Shown: piece by piece, positions 9,840-18,783 of the stretch
Layout: each line of letters opens with the position of its first letter
Position numbering within the stretch: the stretch's first letter is position 1
Source of the DNA: UBA1479 sp038109305
GTDB lineage: Bacteria > Pseudomonadota > Alphaproteobacteria > Rhodospirillales > Casp-alpha2
Reading direction: 5' to 3'
NCBI GenBank assembly: GCA_038109305.1
Contig: JAYNIR010000014.1
Span: 1 to 64,000, forward strand
Length of the DNA: 64,000 nucleotides
Position numbers and translations under genes: made by a program
The notes under the pieces: generated by a model
Database searches by the model: none
The model's input: only the letters and a program-made list of their open reading frames with translations
What the model was told of the DNA's origin: nothing

Positions 9840-10611
9840 TCGACATCGTCAAGGCCCTAACGGCGCGCCCGGCAAGGTCGATGGCCTGCCCCTTTACCGC
9901 ATGCTGGGCGCGGAGGCGCTGGATATCCCGGCCTACAATTCCAAGGGGCTCGGCATGATCGGGCCGGACCGGGCGGCGGAAGAAGCGCTTGAACTGGTCG
10001 AAGAAGGCTTTCACGCGATCAATGTGCGCCTTGGGTATCCGACGCCGGAAGAAGACCTGGCCGTGGTCCGCGCGGTCTGGGCCGCCGTGCCCAAAGGTAC
10101 CGTGCTGATAAGCGACTATAACCAGAGCCAATCCGTCGAAGACGTCATCGAACGGGTGAAGATGCTCGACCCGGAAGGACTGGCCTGGGTCGAGGAACCG
10201 GTGCGGTTCGACGATTTCAGCGGCCACGCGCATGTCCGCGCCCAGGTCGATACGCCGATCCAGACCGTCGAAAACTGCTGGTTCCCCGGCGACATGGAAA
10301 AATGCCTGTCGGCGCGGGCCTGTGATTTCTTCATGCCCGATGCTGGCAAGATCGGCGGCGTCACCGGGTGGCGGCGGGCGGCCGACCTGGGCCGGGAATA
10401 CGACGTTTCGTTATCCAGCCACCTTTATCCGGAAGTCAGCGTGCATCTGCTGTGTGCGACGCCGACCCGCCATTGGCTTGAATACGTAGATTGGGCTCAG
10501 CAGATCCTGACCGAACCGTTGGTCGTTACCCACGGCCACTGCCGCCCGCCTGAAAAATCCGGCATCGGGATCGAGTGGGACGAGACGGCGGTCAACCGCT
10601 ATTCCGTTTGA
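9836..10611 (+). pseudogene. mandelate racemase-like enolase-superfamily gene, truncated
   Basis: The barrel domain resembles mandelate racemase closely, with metal ligands in DYNQS, WVEEP and TVENC, the Asp of MPDAGKIGG, the His of SSHLYPE and HWLE. The N-terminal capping domain of about 120 residues is absent. The ATG at 9836 (ATGA overlap with the permease stop) reads MIDIVKAL in one frame, while GLPLYRMLGAEALDIPAYNS continues in another, implying a one-base loss near 9860. The two catalytic Lys of mandelate racemase (KxK) are replaced by Asn and Arg in INVRLGYP. It is therefore probably a non-functional remnant, or at best not a mandelate racemase. Confidence 0.75.
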
Positions 10612-10635
10612 TCGGCGCGCCAAGGAAAGACCGGC

Positions 10636-11592
10636 ATGACAGTGAAAATCGTTTTCCTCGACCGCGACTCGCTCGCCCCCGGAACGACACTCCGCGAACC
10701 CTCGTTCGACCACGACTGGGTGGATTATCCCGAAACCGCTGCGGCGGACGTACCGGCGCGGATCAAGGACGCCGACATCGTCGTGACCAACAAGGTCCCG
10801 ATCACCGGCGCCGACATGGCCGCCGCGTCGGACTTGAAACTGATCGCCGTATGTGCCACCGGCACGGACATGCTAGACTTGGCCGCCGCGAAAGAAAAAG
10901 GCATCTCTGTTTCGAACGTGCGGGGGTACGCCGTCCGCTCCGTGCCGGAGCACGTGTTCGGCATGATCCTGACGCTCCGCCGCCAGATCATCGCCTACAT
11001 GGACGACCTGAAGGACGGGCGCTGGCAGCGGGAAGGCACCTTCACCTTTTTCGGGCCGCCGCTGTCCGACCTTTACGGCACGCGGTTGGGCCTGACCGGG
11101 CGGGGGTCGCTCGGCCAAGGTGTCGCCAAAATCGCCGAGGGCTTCGGGATGGAGGTCGTTTACGCCGGGCGCAAGGGAGAGGCGCGGCCGCCCGAGCCCT
11201 ACATGCCGTTCGACGAAGTCATCGAGACGGCGGATGTGATCTCCCTCCACCTACCGCTGAAACCGGAAACCCACGGGCTGATCGCCATGCCCGAATTCAA
11301 GCGCATGAAAAAGACCGCCATCGTCATCAACACAGCGCGCGGCGGGCTGATCGACGAGGACGACCTGGCGGCGGCGCTCACCCAGGGGTTGATCGCGGGG
11401 GCGGGGATCGATGTGGTGTCAAGTGAGCCGCCGTCCGCCGATCATCCCTTCATGAAACTGCTGGGCCGCCCGGATTTCATCCTGACGCCGCACGCCGCCT
11501 GGGCCGGGCATACGGCCCGAAAAGGCATGGTCGACCAGCTGGTCGACAACATCGAGAATTTCCATCGCGGCGCGCCCACGAATTTGGTCTGA
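10636..11592 (+). CDS. NAD(P)-dependent D-2-hydroxyacid dehydrogenase
   Basis: The 318-residue protein resembles glycerate/hydroxypyruvate reductases. The dinucleotide-binding glycines are in LTGRGSLGQGVAK. The catalytic Arg is in NTARGGLID, the Glu in DVVSSEPPS and the His in LTPHAAW. AAGGAAAG precedes the ATG. It follows the broken racemase-like gene by 24 bp. Reduction of glyoxylate or hydroxypyruvate is the likely activity; the exact substrate is unknown. Confidence 0.85.
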   Translation: MTVKIVFLDRDSLAPGTTLREPSFDHDWVDYPETAAADVPARIKDADIVVTNKVPITGADMAAASDLKLIAVCATGTDMLDLAAAKEKGISVSNVRGYAVRSVPEHVFGMILTLRRQIIAYMDDLKDGRWQREGTFTFFGPPLSDLYGTRLGLTGRGSLGQGVAKIAEGFGMEVVYAGRKGEARPPEPYMPFDEVIETADVISLHLPLKPETHGLIAMPEFKRMKKTAIVINTARGGLIDEDDLAAALTQGLIAGAGIDVVSSEPPSADHPFMKLLGRPDFILTPHAAWAGHTARKGMVDQLVDNIENFHRGAPTNLV

Positions 11593-11709
11593 CAACGGTC
11601 TGACAGCCGCGCATATACGGGTGTTTCGCGGTTGCCAATGAAGGTCCGTTGGGGCAAATAAACGGGGCCTTTCAAATAAATCCAGATAACTAGAGGCCGA
11701 GGGTCTCCG

Positions 11710-12218
11710 ACCATCAGACTCGAGGCGACACTCATACGTCTATCCATCGTCCAGAAAGTCGCCATCGGCAACGTCGGCCAGGCGATCGGCATCATCGCCC
11801 TCGTCGCCGCGTTTTTGGGCACGTACCACAGTTTCCAGGACATTCGCCCCCGGTTGACCGGTCGCAGGCCCGAAACATGGAGCACATCGCCCACCTGAAC
11901 GACGAGCTTGCGGCCATTCTGCGCCAGGCCGGCGTCACCGCCGCCTGCATGGCCGCCGCCCAGGCCAAGGTCAAGGCGATCACCGACAACACGGTCGCCT
12001 CGGAAAAAGCCAGCGCGTTGTCAATCTGCTGCGTCATCGACGCCGCCTTCGAAATCGGCATCTGGACGGTCATCCTCCGCGCCGCGTGGCAGGTTCTGTT
12101 GCCGGGCTATTACATGTTCCTGGCCCGGTTCACCCTTAAACGGCCGCTGGACAACATCATCGCCGCCGCCGACATCACCGCCTCGAGAAACGGGCGGTTG
12201 CGGTGGCGTTCGATCTGA
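11710..12218 (+). pseudogene. remnant of a membrane sensor-like protein
   Basis: Two frames seem to be pieces of one protein. The first (11710-11898) reads TIRLEATLIRLSIVQKVAIG then a hydrophobic segment GIIALVAAFLG. The second (about 11865-12218) continues through MEHIAHLNDELAAILRQAG, a second hydrophobic stretch and KRPLDNIIAAADITA, which looks like the start of a HAMP linker. No start codon with a ribosome site is visible, and nothing recognisable follows. The helix - soluble region - helix - HAMP-like order fits the front end of a chemoreceptor or sensor kinase. Confidence 0.4.
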
Positions 12219-12518
12219 TCGCGCTAAAGCGACGTCAGCGTCGAAAAAATGTCGGCCACTTTCCTTCCCCTTGGATCGGTGCTGGCCACTGGGCCAACGG
12301 GGGATTATCGGCCAAACCGCGCCCTTTGGGCAATCCCGGAGGGGTAAAGGTAATGTCTCAGTTTGAATTTTCTAGGAAAGCGGTACCCGCCGGGAATGGT
12401 AGGGGGCCTTTTGGCACAGGCCCTATAAGGCTGCGCATCGGCGGGTACCAAGAAGACTGTACAGCAGTTTACCGTTTTACTTCAGGTCCATGCGGCGCCG
12501 TATTCAGAGGCGGGCCGG
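12219..12518. other. intergenic region without a supported gene
   Basis: The 300 bp between the sensor-like remnant and the hydrolase stop hold no convincing coding frame. The main feature is the long inverted repeat at 12382-12449, listed separately. Confidence 0.5.
12382..12449. repeat. 68-nt perfect-arm inverted repeat (hairpin)
   Basis: GGTACCCGCCG (12382-12392) and CGGCGGGTACC (12439-12449) are an exact 11-bp inverted repeat. A nested GGGCC/GGCCC pair lies inside. No T-run follows, so it is not a simple terminator. It may be a structured RNA, a regulator site or a mobile-element remnant. Confidence 0.6.
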
Positions 12519-13391
12519 TCAGTAGGGCGGGAGCGACTTCAACACGTCGATCAGCGCGGCGGTGAAGGGTTCCGCCCCTTCGTACATTACCCAGTGCCCG
12601 GCGTCGGGGATGATGTGAAACGGAGCATTTGGTTGGTGATTGCTGAAAATTTCCGCCCGCATTTCCAGCGCCCCCGGGCGGCTGGCCGTGGCGTCGAATT
12701 CGCCCCAGATGCCGGCGATCGGCGCCTTGATATCCGGCAGCGCCCTCAACAGCGCATCGGTCAGCGAAATGGGGCGGGAGCGGACGCGCCCGCGCGCCAA
12801 ATTCTGCCGGTGCATGTGGATCGCCAGATCGTCGATCTTGGCCGGGTCCTTGAACATCAGGATTTCAAGATTGCGGCGTTGCAGGTCGTCGACCTCGTCA
12901 TCCGTCATGTCCGGCGTCGCCAGCGCCGTGCCGCGCGGTGGATCGTGCAGGTGGCCGAAGCCAGACGCGCCGACGGCGGTGAAGCTTTGGCACCGGCCTG
13001 CCATGTTGCGGGCGACGACGCTGCCCAACAGTCCGCCGAAGGAAAAGCCCGCCAGATGAAATCCTTCATCGGGGCCCAGCAGATGCGTGATGCCGTCGCC
13101 CATGATGGCGGCGATGCCGTCGGCCGTGTGCGGTTCCGACGGCACGGCGGAATCGCCCAATCCGGGCGTGTCCGCGGCATAAACGGTAAACTGTTCGGCC
13201 AGCGTCGGGATCGCCTTGAACCAGTGGGTCCACGACCCCCAGCCGCCGTGAAACAGCATCAGCGGCCGCCCGGCGCGGCTGCCGAACCGGTGCCACACCA
13301 TGGGGCCTTCAGGGCCCGGCGTTTCTATGCGTTCGCCTTGCGCCGCGAGCGCGGCAACCTGGTCGGCAAGGGTCGTGTGATCAATACTCAT
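12519..13391 (-). CDS. alpha/beta hydrolase
   Basis: The start is taken at the ATG at 13391 (MSIDHTTLADQ), giving 290 residues; the longer frame overlaps the next gene. The oxyanion segment is LMLFHGGWGSWTHW. The nucleophile Ser lies in AGFSFGGLLGS, the acid Asp probably in GEFDATA and the His in DAGHWVMYEG. Substrate is unknown. It is 16 bp downstream of the coiled-coil protein gene on the same strand. Confidence 0.82.
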   Translation of the reverse strand: MSIDHTTLADQVAALAAQGERIETPGPEGPMVWHRFGSRAGRPLMLFHGGWGSWTHWFKAIPTLAEQFTVYAADTPGLGDSAVPSEPHTADGIAAIMGDGITHLLGPDEGFHLAGFSFGGLLGSVVARNMAGRCQSFTAVGASGFGHLHDPPRGTALATPDMTDDEVDDLQRRNLEILMFKDPAKIDDLAIHMHRQNLARGRVRSRPISLTDALLRALPDIKAPIAGIWGEFDATASRPGALEMRAEIFSNHQPNAPFHIIPDAGHWVMYEGAEPFTAALIDVLKSLPPY

Positions 13392-13407
13392 GGAAATGGA
13401 TGCGCGC

Positions 13408-13743
13408 TTATTTGTCGGAAAGCTGGAAGTAGCCGCGTTCAAGCGCGTGATTCAGTTCCTCGAACGCTTTCCGAGCTTCTTCGAAAATGTCGCGGTACTT
13501 GCGCAGGTTCTGGACCTCGTTATCCGACGGCGCTTCGCCTTCGGAGACGTTGGAAATCTTGAACGCCGCCTGCAGATAGCGGCCCCGCAGGTGCGCTACC
13601 GCGCGGGCGAAATTGACCACGGTCTGTTCCGTGATATCCGGGATCATCGGACCTATAATTTCCCGGTTGGCTTCGGAAATCAGCATTTCGGCGCGCCGGA
13701 GGAATTGCTGCTGACGCCGCAGGTTGTCTTCGTAGGAACTCAT
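13408..13743 (-). CDS. conserved-looking helical protein of unknown function
   Basis: The 111-residue protein starts MSSYEDNLRRQQQFLRRAE and is almost wholly helical and highly charged, with a probable coiled coil near residues 75-105 (YRDIFEEARKAFEELNHALE). No signal peptide or membrane segment is seen. I do not recognise the family. It lies directly upstream of the hydrolase gene, so the two may be co-transcribed. Confidence 0.65.
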   Translation of the reverse strand: MSSYEDNLRRQQQFLRRAEMLISEANREIIGPMIPDITEQTVVNFARAVAHLRGRYLQAAFKISNVSEGEAPSDNEVQNLRKYRDIFEEARKAFEELNHALERGYFQLSDK

Positions 13744-13871
13744 ACAACGCTCCGCTTGTGCAGTTGGACGACTTGCCGTTGTTATACCTGTTTCGGCGGG
13801 GGCTTGTCTGCATCGGTAAGCCGTTTCGGGCGAATTTTACGGCGGCGGCGCGGGCCGGTGGATGACCTATG

Positions 13872-14608
13872 TCATCTGTCCAGCAGTTGCGCGCGCAAAT
13901 AGGCGACGTTGACCGAAAGCCACGGCAGCAGCCATTGGAACAGGCGGCAAACCTGTATGACCTCGTGTGCCGGCGCATCCATGGCGGCGGCGTGAAGCCA
14001 CTCCGCCGACAACCCGCCCGGATTGGGCAGGCCGTTCCGTACCTGATCCAGGATACGGCCGTGCAGTTCTTGGCACAGATCTTCATAGTCCGATGTGCGG
14101 ACGGCCTTGCGCAGCCCCGACCACGCCGCCTCCCAATAGGTCGGCCATCGGGCCAACGCCCGGTAATCCGTGTTGATGAGGGGCAGGCCCAGCACCTCTC
14201 GGATGTCTTCGTAGATGTCGCGGGTCGGCTGATCGGCGTGGTGCGCCTTCATCAACAGATACGAAACCGTAAAATCGGGCGCGTGGCAGCCGTCGAACGG
14301 CTTTGCGTTGCCGTGGTCGCCCATGTCGGTCCCTTCCATGAGCAGCCGCACGATCAGCGCCGTCACCACATACGGTTGATTGCCGTGGGAAAAATTTCGA
14401 CCACCTGGCGGATGCCGTCGACCTCCCGCGGGCCGTATCCCAGGTTCTGGGGCGTGTTGGAGATGGGCGCCGGCTGCAACCGTGCGACCTCGGCCTCGAC
14501 AAACGCCCGATTATCCTGAAAGGACGCGACGAAGGGTTTGGATTCACAAAGCGGCTTCAGCCCCCACCACAGTTCGGCGAAGAACGTCGGATAATGGGCA
14601 TAGGCCAT
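13872..14608 (-). pseudogene. DehI-type 2-haloacid dehalogenase family, frameshifted
   Basis: Two frames join into one DehI-family (halocarboxylic acid dehalogenase) protein. The first half starts at 14608, MAYAHYPTFFAELWWGLKPL. The second half reads FSHGNQPYVVTALIVRLL and later INTDYRALARWPTYWEAAWS, the internal pseudo-repeat typical of the family. The join falls in an A5/T5 homopolymer at 14390-14394; one extra T would restore VVEIFSHGNQPY. The frameshift could be a real mutation or an assembly error. Family members remove halogen from D- and L-2-haloacids without a covalent intermediate. Confidence 0.72.
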
Positions 14609-14840
14609 GGTGACACGCCCATCCAGGGAACCTCAAATGCTGCCTTCATTTCTCCGTACCACTGGGCGCTCTGGCCCTCGACCGCGTATTACGGCACCGG
14701 ATGGATGGCCGGGATGGGGTCGGGCTTGCGCCGGGGCAGGAGCGTCGCAGGGGTCGTCTCAGCGGGCATTTTCAACCTCGATTGTGTGCGTGGACGTTAC
14801 GGCCCGGCAATCGGCCCGGGGCTGGGCCCGGCTTGCAACG

Positions 14841-15890
14841 TCACGTGGCGCGGTTGGTGGTTTCGAACAAATATCCGAATTCCCGCGTTTCCCGGTAGGC
14901 CGGGGGCAGGGCGACGCCGCCGTCGACGCCGAGCCAAAGACGCAGCATGTGGCGGCGTTCGCGGCTCAGGTCCTGGCCTTCCTTGGGGTCGTCGAAGGCG
15001 GTCCGCGCGTGTAGCAACGTGTGATTGCTGCCCAATACCAGATCGCCCGGCTGCATTTCGAACGTCATGTTGAAAGCCGGATCGTGGCAAATTGCGTCCA
15101 TCAGGTCGAGCGCTTCCGTCTGCGCCGCGGTCAGGCGGGGGATTTCGTCGTTCCGCTGCGCCAGATCGATGTAGTGGCGTTTGTGCATGACGAACCAGTT
15201 GCCCTGGTGCTGCAGGTAAATCGGCAGCGTCTGATACCACGGCCGGCCGGGAAGCTGCTGGCCGCGCGCGTCGAAATAAAACGGTTCGGTCAGGACCCGC
15301 GCCAAATCCGGCCGGCGGTCGAGAATTTCGTTGAACACCGTGTGCGCGCTGACGATCATCGAGCGGCCGCCGAACGACGCTTGACGGCGGCAATAAAGAC
15401 AGAACAGATCGGCGCCGTCGTTGTGGAACGGCTGTTCGCTTTTGGTCTGATAGACGCGGATGTCGTGCTGCTTGGTGTAATCGGCGCCGGTATCGCGGAC
15501 GTCGTGCAGCAACGTCCCGCGGCCGTCCTGTTTTTGCGGGATACCCATGTGCTGGCCGATGCCCCAGATCAGGCGGCGGGCTTCTTCCTCGGTCAAACCG
15601 GCCAGCCCGGTCCGCAGCAGTGCGACGCCGCGCCCGTCGACGGCCTGATGGCGGAATTCCGCAATCTTGGCGGCGGCGGCGGCAAGCGGGAAGTCATCCG
15701 CCGACAGGTCCAGCGCGTCGCGCCCGTCGGTGCGGCTGACCGCATCGCAAAGCGTCTGCGCCTCGGCCTCTGTAATTTCGATGATCCATTCGCCGGATTT
15801 CGCCAAATCGGCGCCTTTCCAGCAGGTCGGCCCGGTCGCTCGGCTTAAGGGAAGATCATCGCTGTGTTCGGCTGTGGTTATGGCGTTCAA
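14841..15890 (-). CDS. TauD/TfdA-family Fe(II)/2-oxoglutarate dioxygenase
   Basis: Iron ligands appear as HND in EQPFHNDGADLF and the distal His in HTLLHARTAF, with the 2OG-binding Arg in RRHMLRLWLG. The best start is TTG at 15890, whose TTGA overlaps the rsmB stop, giving 349 residues starting LNAITTAEHSDD; the longer upstream frame overlaps rsmB fully and is not credible. Substrate is unknown. Overlap with rsmB suggests co-transcription and translational coupling. Confidence 0.82.
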   Translation of the reverse strand: MNAITTAEHSDDLPLSRATGPTCWKGADLAKSGEWIIEITEAEAQTLCDAVSRTDGRDALDLSADDFPLAAAAAKIAEFRHQAVDGRGVALLRTGLAGLTEEEARRLIWGIGQHMGIPQKQDGRGTLLHDVRDTGADYTKQHDIRVYQTKSEQPFHNDGADLFCLYCRRQASFGGRSMIVSAHTVFNEILDRRPDLARVLTEPFYFDARGQQLPGRPWYQTLPIYLQHQGNWFVMHKRHYIDLAQRNDEIPRLTAAQTEALDLMDAICHDPAFNMTFEMQPGDLVLGSNHTLLHARTAFDDPKEGQDLSRERRHMLRLWLGVDGGVALPPAYRETREFGYLFETTNRAT

Positions 15891-17236
15891 CTCCGTTCCA
15901 ATACCGCGCAAAAAAATCCGTCCGTGTCGGTCGCCGCCGGCGACAGGCGCAGCCATGTTCCCGCTTCCACGGGCGGCGTCCCGCCGATGGTGTCCCGCCA
16001 GACGCCCTGAATGGAGAGCGGAGTGTACCCTGGCACATTTTGAAGAAACCAGTCCAGTTGGTCTTCGTTTTCTTCGGTCAGGATCGAACAGGTCGCATAA
16101 ACCAGCCGCCCGCCGGGCGCGACCAGGCCGGCGGCCTGTTCCAGCACCCCGCGCTGGGTTTCGATTAGTTCCGCCATGTCGTCGGCGCGTAACCGCCATT
16201 TCGCCTCAAGATCGCGGCGCCACGCGCCGGTGCCGGTGCAGGGCGCATCGGCCAGCACCCGGTCGGCCATCCCCGCGTTGGCCTTGACCCAACTGTCGTC
16301 ACGGGCGGCAACGGTCTGGCGGCGGATGTTGCTTGCACCGGCGCGGGTCAGGCGCGGGGTCATCCGGTCCATGCGGTAGCCCGATACGTCGCAGGCGATC
16401 AGCTGGCCGCGAATCCGGTGCGCCTGCCCCGCCTCGCCCGGCGGCGGGTCGTCCGCCATCTGCGCCGCCAGCGCCAATGTCTTGCCGCCGGCGCCGGCGC
16501 AGTAATCGACCACGGTCATGCCTGGCTGCGCCCCGGTCAGAAGGGCGATGATCTGCGATCCTTCGTCCTGTACCTCGAACAGGCCGTTCTTATACCCCTG
16601 CGTCCCGCCGAGCCGCGCCCGGCCCTGTAGCCGGAGCCCGATGGGCGACAGCGGCGTCGGGTCGGTTTCCACCCGGTCCCCGGCAAGCGACGCCTGGACC
16701 TGTTCCCGCGTCGCCTTCAGCGTGTTGACGCGGATGTCGACGGGTGCCGTCTGGCCGAAGGCCTGCAGTTCGCGTTCAAGCTGGTCACCCCAAAGCACCG
16801 TCAGCGATGCGTCCATCCAGGCCGGGTATTCAAGGCGGACGGATTTCGGCATGTCGGCGTGGCGGGGTGGGCGGCGGTATAGCGCGTCGGCCAATTGCCG
16901 TTCGGCGGGGCTAAGCGCCTCCGGGCAATGGCGGGTGTCGGAAAACAGGGTGTCCATTTCGGCCGGTGAGGTCCGGTCGTAAACCGCAAGCTGGGCGATG
17001 ACCCGGGACCTGGGATCCGGTTCCACGGCCAAGCCGGCCCGCCCGATCCACCAGTCAAGCCGCGCGCGATGGCGCAGGTTGTCATACACGCGGGTGGTGA
17101 TCGCCCGGCGGTCGCCGGCGCCGGCGAACCGGCGGCTTCGGAAATATCGCTCGATAAGCGAGGCGGAATCCTGATCTTCCCGGTCGATCTGCCCGAGAAT
17201 GTCGATGGCCGCCTGGATGCGGGCGCCGGGGGTCAT
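15887..17236 (-). CDS. rsmB: 16S rRNA m5C methyltransferase RsmB-like (NOL1/NOP2/Sun family)
   Basis: The 449-residue protein has an N-terminal NusB-like RNA-binding region (about 1-140) and a SAM-dependent methyltransferase domain. SAM motif I is TVVDYCAGAGGKTLALA. The first catalytic-site Cys is in LADAPCTGTGAWRRDLE and the nucleophile Cys in VYATCSILTEENEDQLDWF. Its place on the guaB-guaA strand is expected for alphaproteobacteria. Target base C967 is known for E. coli RsmB; that this protein has the same target is inference. Confidence 0.88.
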   Translation of the reverse strand: MTPGARIQAAIDILGQIDREDQDSASLIERYFRSRRFAGAGDRRAITTRVYDNLRHRARLDWWIGRAGLAVEPDPRSRVIAQLAVYDRTSPAEMDTLFSDTRHCPEALSPAERQLADALYRRPPRHADMPKSVRLEYPAWMDASLTVLWGDQLERELQAFGQTAPVDIRVNTLKATREQVQASLAGDRVETDPTPLSPIGLRLQGRARLGGTQGYKNGLFEVQDEGSQIIALLTGAQPGMTVVDYCAGAGGKTLALAAQMADDPPPGEAGQAHRIRGQLIACDVSGYRMDRMTPRLTRAGASNIRRQTVAARDDSWVKANAGMADRVLADAPCTGTGAWRRDLEAKWRLRADDMAELIETQRGVLEQAAGLVAPGGRLVYATCSILTEENEDQLDWFLQNVPGYTPLSIQGVWRDTIGGTPPVEAGTWLRLSPAATDTDGFFCAVLERS

Positions 17237-17474
17237 GGGCGCACTCCGGATGAGCGATTGCTGTTTTTCTTTGCGGACAGACTACCAGCCCCGGGGCGTT
17301 AGGGCCAGCCGCCGGGGCGCCTTTCGGCGGCCGGGCCGCGATCACATAAATGTTGATGCCGGGGCGGCGGCGAACAATATAGACTTTGGCCCGCCAGACC
17401 CGGGAGCGGCCACCGGTCGAGGCGGGACGCCCAAACGCTTCAATAAAGCCGCGATAAAAGGAAACACAGGTCCG

Positions 17475-18140
17475 ATGCTGTACCGCTACGTTCTGTTTGC
17501 TCATTTCCTTCTCGTCAACGTTATCGCCCTGGGCTTTGCGGCGGCGGCCTATCTGCAGGGCTGGCTTGACCCCATCGTCAACGCGCCGCTGATAGAACTT
17601 TCGGGCGTGATCGCGCTTGTCTTTCTTTATGGGGTGCTTCTTGCCGCCTATCGCGTCTGGCAGACCAGCCGCGAGGCGACGGACGTCCAGGATGGCCAGG
17701 TCCGGCGCGGCACGCCGTCGGGCGATTATGTGGCGGCGCTGACCGGCGATGACGTTCGTGCGCGGGAAAAGGCCGAACAAGTTCTTCGCCTGCGTCTATC
17801 AAACCGCATCGTCGCGGTCCGGCATTTCGCCAACGCGCTGGTGTTTCTGGGTCTGATCGGCACGGTCATCGGCTTCATCATCGCGCTGTCCGGCGTCGAC
17901 CCCAACGCCGCGTCCGACGCCGCCAAGGTCGGCGCCATGGTGGCGACGCTGATCAGCGGCATGTCCGTGGCGCTGAACACGACGCTGGTCGGATCGATCC
18001 TGTATGTCTGGCTGATCGTCAACCACCGCATCCTCTCCACCGGTACGGTGAACCTCCTGACCCAGAGCATGCAGATGGACGCAGGCGCTGCCACCTTGGC
18101 CGGCGACTTGGGTTATGCGCCGCCCCGCGCCGCGCAGTAA
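17475..18140 (+). CDS. MotA/TolQ/ExbB-type proton channel subunit
   Basis: The start is the ATG at 17475, giving 221 residues. Hydrophobic segments are seen near 5-30, 38-60, 115-140 and 155-185. The third and fourth carry the family signatures LVFLGLIGTVIGFIIAL and LISGMSVALNTTLVGSILY. The protein should form a proton-conducting stator-like complex in the inner membrane. No ExbD/TolR gene follows; instead two anchored proteins of unknown family lie 17 and 23 bp apart downstream, probably one operon. Confidence 0.82.
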   Translation: MLYRYVLFAHFLLVNVIALGFAAAAYLQGWLDPIVNAPLIELSGVIALVFLYGVLLAAYRVWQTSREATDVQDGQVRRGTPSGDYVAALTGDDVRAREKAEQVLRLRLSNRIVAVRHFANALVFLGLIGTVIGFIIALSGVDPNAASDAAKVGAMVATLISGMSVALNTTLVGSILYVWLIVNHRILSTGTVNLLTQSMQMDAGAATLAGDLGYAPPRAAQ

Positions 18141-18157
18141 GCCACGGACGCGCGCCG

Positions 18158-18760
18158 ATGGAAGACCTTGACTACTTCGACGAAGAAGACTCATCGGGAA
18201 CCATTTTCCGGGATGTCATAATGCTGGCGCTGATCGGCTTCGTCGCCATGGTGGTGATGCTGCTGCCGCACCTGCAGCCGCCGCAGGAAGAAAGGGACGA
18301 CGCTAAGGCGCCCGGCAACGTCATCATCGAAATGCACTGGCCCACGGATATGACCTATGACGTGGACCTTTGGGTCAAAGCGCCGAACGAGGTGCCGGTC
18401 GGGTTCTGGAATCAGAACGGGCCGACCTTCAACCTGCTCCGCGACGACCTGGGCATCGAGGGCGACGCCACCAATGAAAATTATGAAATGAGCTATTCGC
18501 GCGGGATTCCCCAAGGCGAATATATCGTCAACGTGCACATGTACGGCCTGTTGCCGACCGGCAAGACCGTGCCGGTCAAGGTCGTCGCCAGCGTCAAGCG
18601 GCCGTTGGAAGACGCGCAGCAAATCGCGGCGACGACGGTGCTGCTGACCCGCCGCAACCAGGAGGAAACGGCGTTTCGGTTCCGGCTCGACCGGGAAGGC
18701 CATCTGGTGAAGGACAGCGTGTCGTCGCTGCGCCGACCGCTGATCACCGAATTGCGTTAA
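18158..18760 (+). CDS. single-pass anchored protein of the ExbB-like module
   Basis: The 200-residue protein has an acidic N-terminus (MEDLDYFDEEDSSG), one transmembrane segment (IMLALIGFVAMVVMLLPHL, about 21-40) and a soluble beta-rich domain, presumably periplasmic. The soluble part has HWPTDMTYDVDLWVKAP and YIVNVHMYGL, which recall beta-sandwich domains such as DUF2135. A short cytoplasmic tail, one helix and a periplasmic domain is the topology of ExbD/TolR, so it may fill that role although it shows no clear similarity. It is second in a three-gene operon. Confidence 0.72.
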   Translation: MEDLDYFDEEDSSGTIFRDVIMLALIGFVAMVVMLLPHLQPPQEERDDAKAPGNVIIEMHWPTDMTYDVDLWVKAPNEVPVGFWNQNGPTFNLLRDDLGIEGDATNENYEMSYSRGIPQGEYIVNVHMYGLLPTGKTVPVKVVASVKRPLEDAQQIAATTVLLTRRNQEETAFRFRLDREGHLVKDSVSSLRRPLITELR

Positions 18761-18783
18761 TCTACCGGCAGAGGATACGGACC

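Noticed and set aside
12230..12360. Cobalamin-type riboswitch near GGCCACTGGGCC
   Set aside because: Isolated words resemble the B12 element but the ordered conserved blocks are missing and no matching gene follows.
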